Of a stretch of 60,000 bases of DNA, positions 59,216 through 60,000 are shown piece after piece. Position 1 is the stretch's first letter. Each line of letters starts with the position of its first letter. The stretch spans positions 34,754,501 through 34,814,500 of the forward strand of contig NC_092568.1 in assembly GCF_037975245.1 (NCBI RefSeq). Direction: 5' to 3'. A program made the position numbers and the translations under genes. The DNA is from Apostichopus japonicus. Its lineage: Eukaryota; Echinodermata; Holothuroidea; Aspidochirotida; Stichopodidae. Under the pieces are notes generated by a model. It searched no databases. It was not told the DNA's origin and saw nothing but the letters and a program-made list of their open reading frames with translations.

Positions 59216-59470
59216 GAAACGTGCATCTGCCCATTTTTCAATGCATACTTGTCGATCTGTCCGATGCACACGTATACGTATATAGGTGTAATAATTTAGT
59301 AATTGCTGGGGGACCCTCGGCCCGTCCCCTAGCTATGGACCACATTGTCACCCGAACCGCGTCTTCACGCCCCGTGAAAAGTGGAAGCAGTGAGTGTGAG
59401 TACCGGTAAGCGTAACACAACTTCGTCTAAGGCCAATGACTTGCCTCATTTCAGCCAGTTCTCCAACATC
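59216..59470. other. Short spacer
   Basis: Non-repetitive sequence between two MITEs. ORFs on both strands are short and unrecognised. Confidence 0.3.
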
Positions 59471-59478
59471 CCCTTACT

Positions 59479-59883
59479 TAGTGGCGGAGCGTCCATATAT
59501 ATACAGTCAGGGGGCGGATGCCACCCCCCCCCCCCTGACGGACTCAAATGGACTGCTGGCGCCCTTTTCAGCTTTTCACTACTTTTTACTTATTCGCGAT
59601 TTTTGACTATTTTATTGCGCTCTCATATACCTATTGACATTTGTCATATTCTGTTGGTGTAATTTTCCGACAAAATGGCGACGACACCTATTTATTCTCC
59701 GTTTATCTGCAAATTAGCAAGGCCCCGGAAAGGGTCATTTCCTGCAATCTAGGGAGTATCTTTACTCAAAAATTTTCTGTACGCTCCGCGCCAACCTGTG
59801 GTGGCGCTCCGCTTAGAGAGTGTCGAAAGCGCCCCTACAGACCATTCTTGCCCTCCCTGACCAATACTCTAGCTCCGCCACTG
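59479..59883. mobile_element. hAT-type MITE, TIR (C/T)AGTGGCGGAGC, 405 bp
   Basis: The left end TAGTGGCGGAGC and right end GCTCCGCCACTG are inverted repeats. The flanks CCCTTACT (59471-59478) and CCCTTATT (59884-59891) form an 8-bp target duplication with one mismatch. The interior includes a reverse-orientation copy of the shared core (59730-59825) and a C run. No coding capacity. Confidence 0.88.
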
Positions 59884-60000
59884 CCCTTATTACACTCAAA
59901 AACATCTTTGCGAGTACACTACGAGTAATAGCTACTCTCTTAAAAAACCATCGCATATACAAATTACAATGTTTTTACAGACTTTTACGTGCAATCTGAG

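Overview
This is metazoan, intron-containing, AT-rich, repeat-dense DNA. Nothing in it looks bacterial: there are no operons, no long ORFs, and splice-delimited exons are the only credible host coding sequence. Short G/C homopolymer runs sit inside small inverted-repeat elements, 'taggccta'-rich spacers are common, there are two small death-domain genes, and LINE, P/THAP9-like, hAT and SAP/SWIM-type relics are present. Together these suggest a marine invertebrate deuterostome, most likely an echinoderm. The species call is inference and rests on style rather than on a marker gene.

Host genes. Two paralogous minus-strand genes encode small proteins that are almost entirely one death domain. 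Gene A (12085-11240) has two coding exons and 129 residues. Gene B (38714-37662) has three coding exons and 140 residues. They lie in two diverged copies of a ~2 kb segment (10.02-12.06 kb and 36.39-38.49 kb). A further stranded copy of gene B's first exon sits at 34.0 kb, in a second and much younger duplication (34.0-35.86 kb and 38.64-40.53 kb). A few other splice-bounded ORFs are listed at low confidence.

Layout. 0-6.5 kb: non-coding, with two diverged tandem duplications and possible exons near 3.1-3.8 kb. 6.58-8.31 kb: 5'-truncated LINE on the minus strand. 10-12.1 kb: death-domain gene A. 12.95-13.73 kb: foldback element. 14.2-14.64 kb: tRNA-derived SINE with an (ATT)n tail. 15.4-15.6 kb: LINE relic. 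16.4-16.8 kb: hAT-type MITE. 18.15-19.09 kb: second foldback element. 21.4-21.9 kb: broken SAP/SWIM-type gene. 22.19-23.76 kb: tandem array of a 146-bp unit. 24-34 kb: mostly featureless. 34-41.7 kb: duplicated blocks, MITEs and death-domain gene B. 42-52 kb: duplicated ~1.8-kb segments, a hAT MITE, and a three-level nest in which a 4.2-kb P-type element sits inside a hAT-type MITE. 52-60 kb: hAT transposase relic, (AT)n tracts, a broken LINE, and further MITEs.

Nearly all intelligible structure is either mobile DNA or segmental duplication. The best material for follow-up is the death-domain pair, whose exons fit together in frame; the nested transposons, whose target duplications at both levels can be read directly; and the 146-bp array, whose units carry a recurrent TGACCTAGGTCA palindrome.
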